From Fragilaria crotonensis (Eukaryota; Bacillariophyta; Fragilariophyceae; Fragilariales; Fragilariaceae), in the NCBI GenBank assembly GCA_022925895.1, contig JAKSYS010000031.1, positions 62,001 to 126,000 of the forward strand: a stretch of 64,000 nucleotides of DNA. The letters are read 5' to 3'. The position numbers were made by a program, and so were the translations under genes. Below the pieces are notes generated by a model. The model had not been told where the DNA came from. It did no database searches and was given only the letters and a program-made list of their open reading frames with translations. Of this stretch, positions 63,947 to 64,000 are shown piece after piece (within the stretch, counting starts at the first letter, position 1; each line of letters starts with the position of its first letter).

Positions 63947-63988
63947 CCTTAACTCTAAATCCCCAAAACCCTAACCCCTAACCCCCAC
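63947..63988. repeat. Degenerate telomere-like CCCTAA-type sequence
   Basis: CCTTAACTCTAAATCC then CCCAAAACCCTAACCCCTAA: three to five imperfect CCCTAA-like units at the right end of the window. It may be subtelomeric or an interstitial remnant. Confidence 0.55.
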
Positions 63989-64000
63989 CGCCTTACACCG

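Noticed and set aside
1-64000. CRISPR arrays, bacterial operons, rRNA genes
   Set aside because: The window is eukaryotic by its introns, presequences and gene content; no regularly spaced repeats with unique spacers and no rRNA-like sequence were seen.

Overview
The window looks like nuclear DNA from a photosynthetic stramenopile, most likely a diatom. Genes are compact and have few introns; the ones I can place are short, 86 to 133 bp, with GT..AG borders. Three proteins (36363-37946, 41136-41759, 57930-58973) carry an N-terminal signal peptide followed directly by an Ala-Phe or Gly-Phe junction, the bipartite presequence used for import into secondary plastids. A Ty1/copia element, a PIF/Harbinger-like element and several miniature elements lie between the genes. 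No protein identifies the species, and cryptophytes use a similar presequence.

Layout. 1-7 kb: an ALKBH8-like tRNA wobble-uridine enzyme and a secreted astacin protease with a C-terminal chitin-binding (hevein) domain. 7-10.4 kb: a convergent two-gene PIF/Harbinger-like element. 11.6-12.5 kb: a three-exon glutathione S-transferase. 13.0-15.2 kb: a decayed mosaic locus joining pieces homologous to three other loci in this window: the 5' end of the oxygenase gene at 21.9 kb, the body of the M50 protease gene at 36.4 kb, and the signal-peptide and upstream region of the astacin gene at 6.5 kb. 15.2-19.4 kb: a copia LTR element with a 5-bp target duplication and unusual AG..CT termini. 21.9-29.1 kb: a 2-oxoglutarate oxygenase-like protein, a class I haem peroxidase fused to ankyrin repeats, and RPAP1. 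30.2-35.0 kb: a tandem pair of exostosin-type (GT47) glycosyltransferases, the second broken by frameshifts.

36-42 kb: a plastid M50 (site-2) protease, an XRCC4-like repair protein, a small acidic ORF and a plastid Tic20-like translocon protein. 42-46.5 kb: a tandem duplication, one copy of which is split by a 611-bp MITE with an 8-bp target duplication, then a multiply frameshifted DDE transposase. 47-62 kb: a KIX-like protein, a secreted FKBP, DENR, a Wss1-type WLM protease, a PH-like protein, a FAM173-like methyltransferase, a thylakoid-directed protein, a PH-domain protein and a DUF2470 membrane protein. 62.5-64 kb: small inverted-repeat elements and degenerate CCCTAA-like sequence.

The housekeeping genes are a mixed set (tRNA modification, DNA repair, translation, transcription, plastid biogenesis) with no operon-like grouping. 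The strongest unusual signals are the three-source mosaic pseudogene, the MITE with its own empty site 0.95 kb away, the peroxidase-ankyrin fusion, the LTR termini, and spacers saturated with GTAC-containing words and 7-bp tandem repeats.
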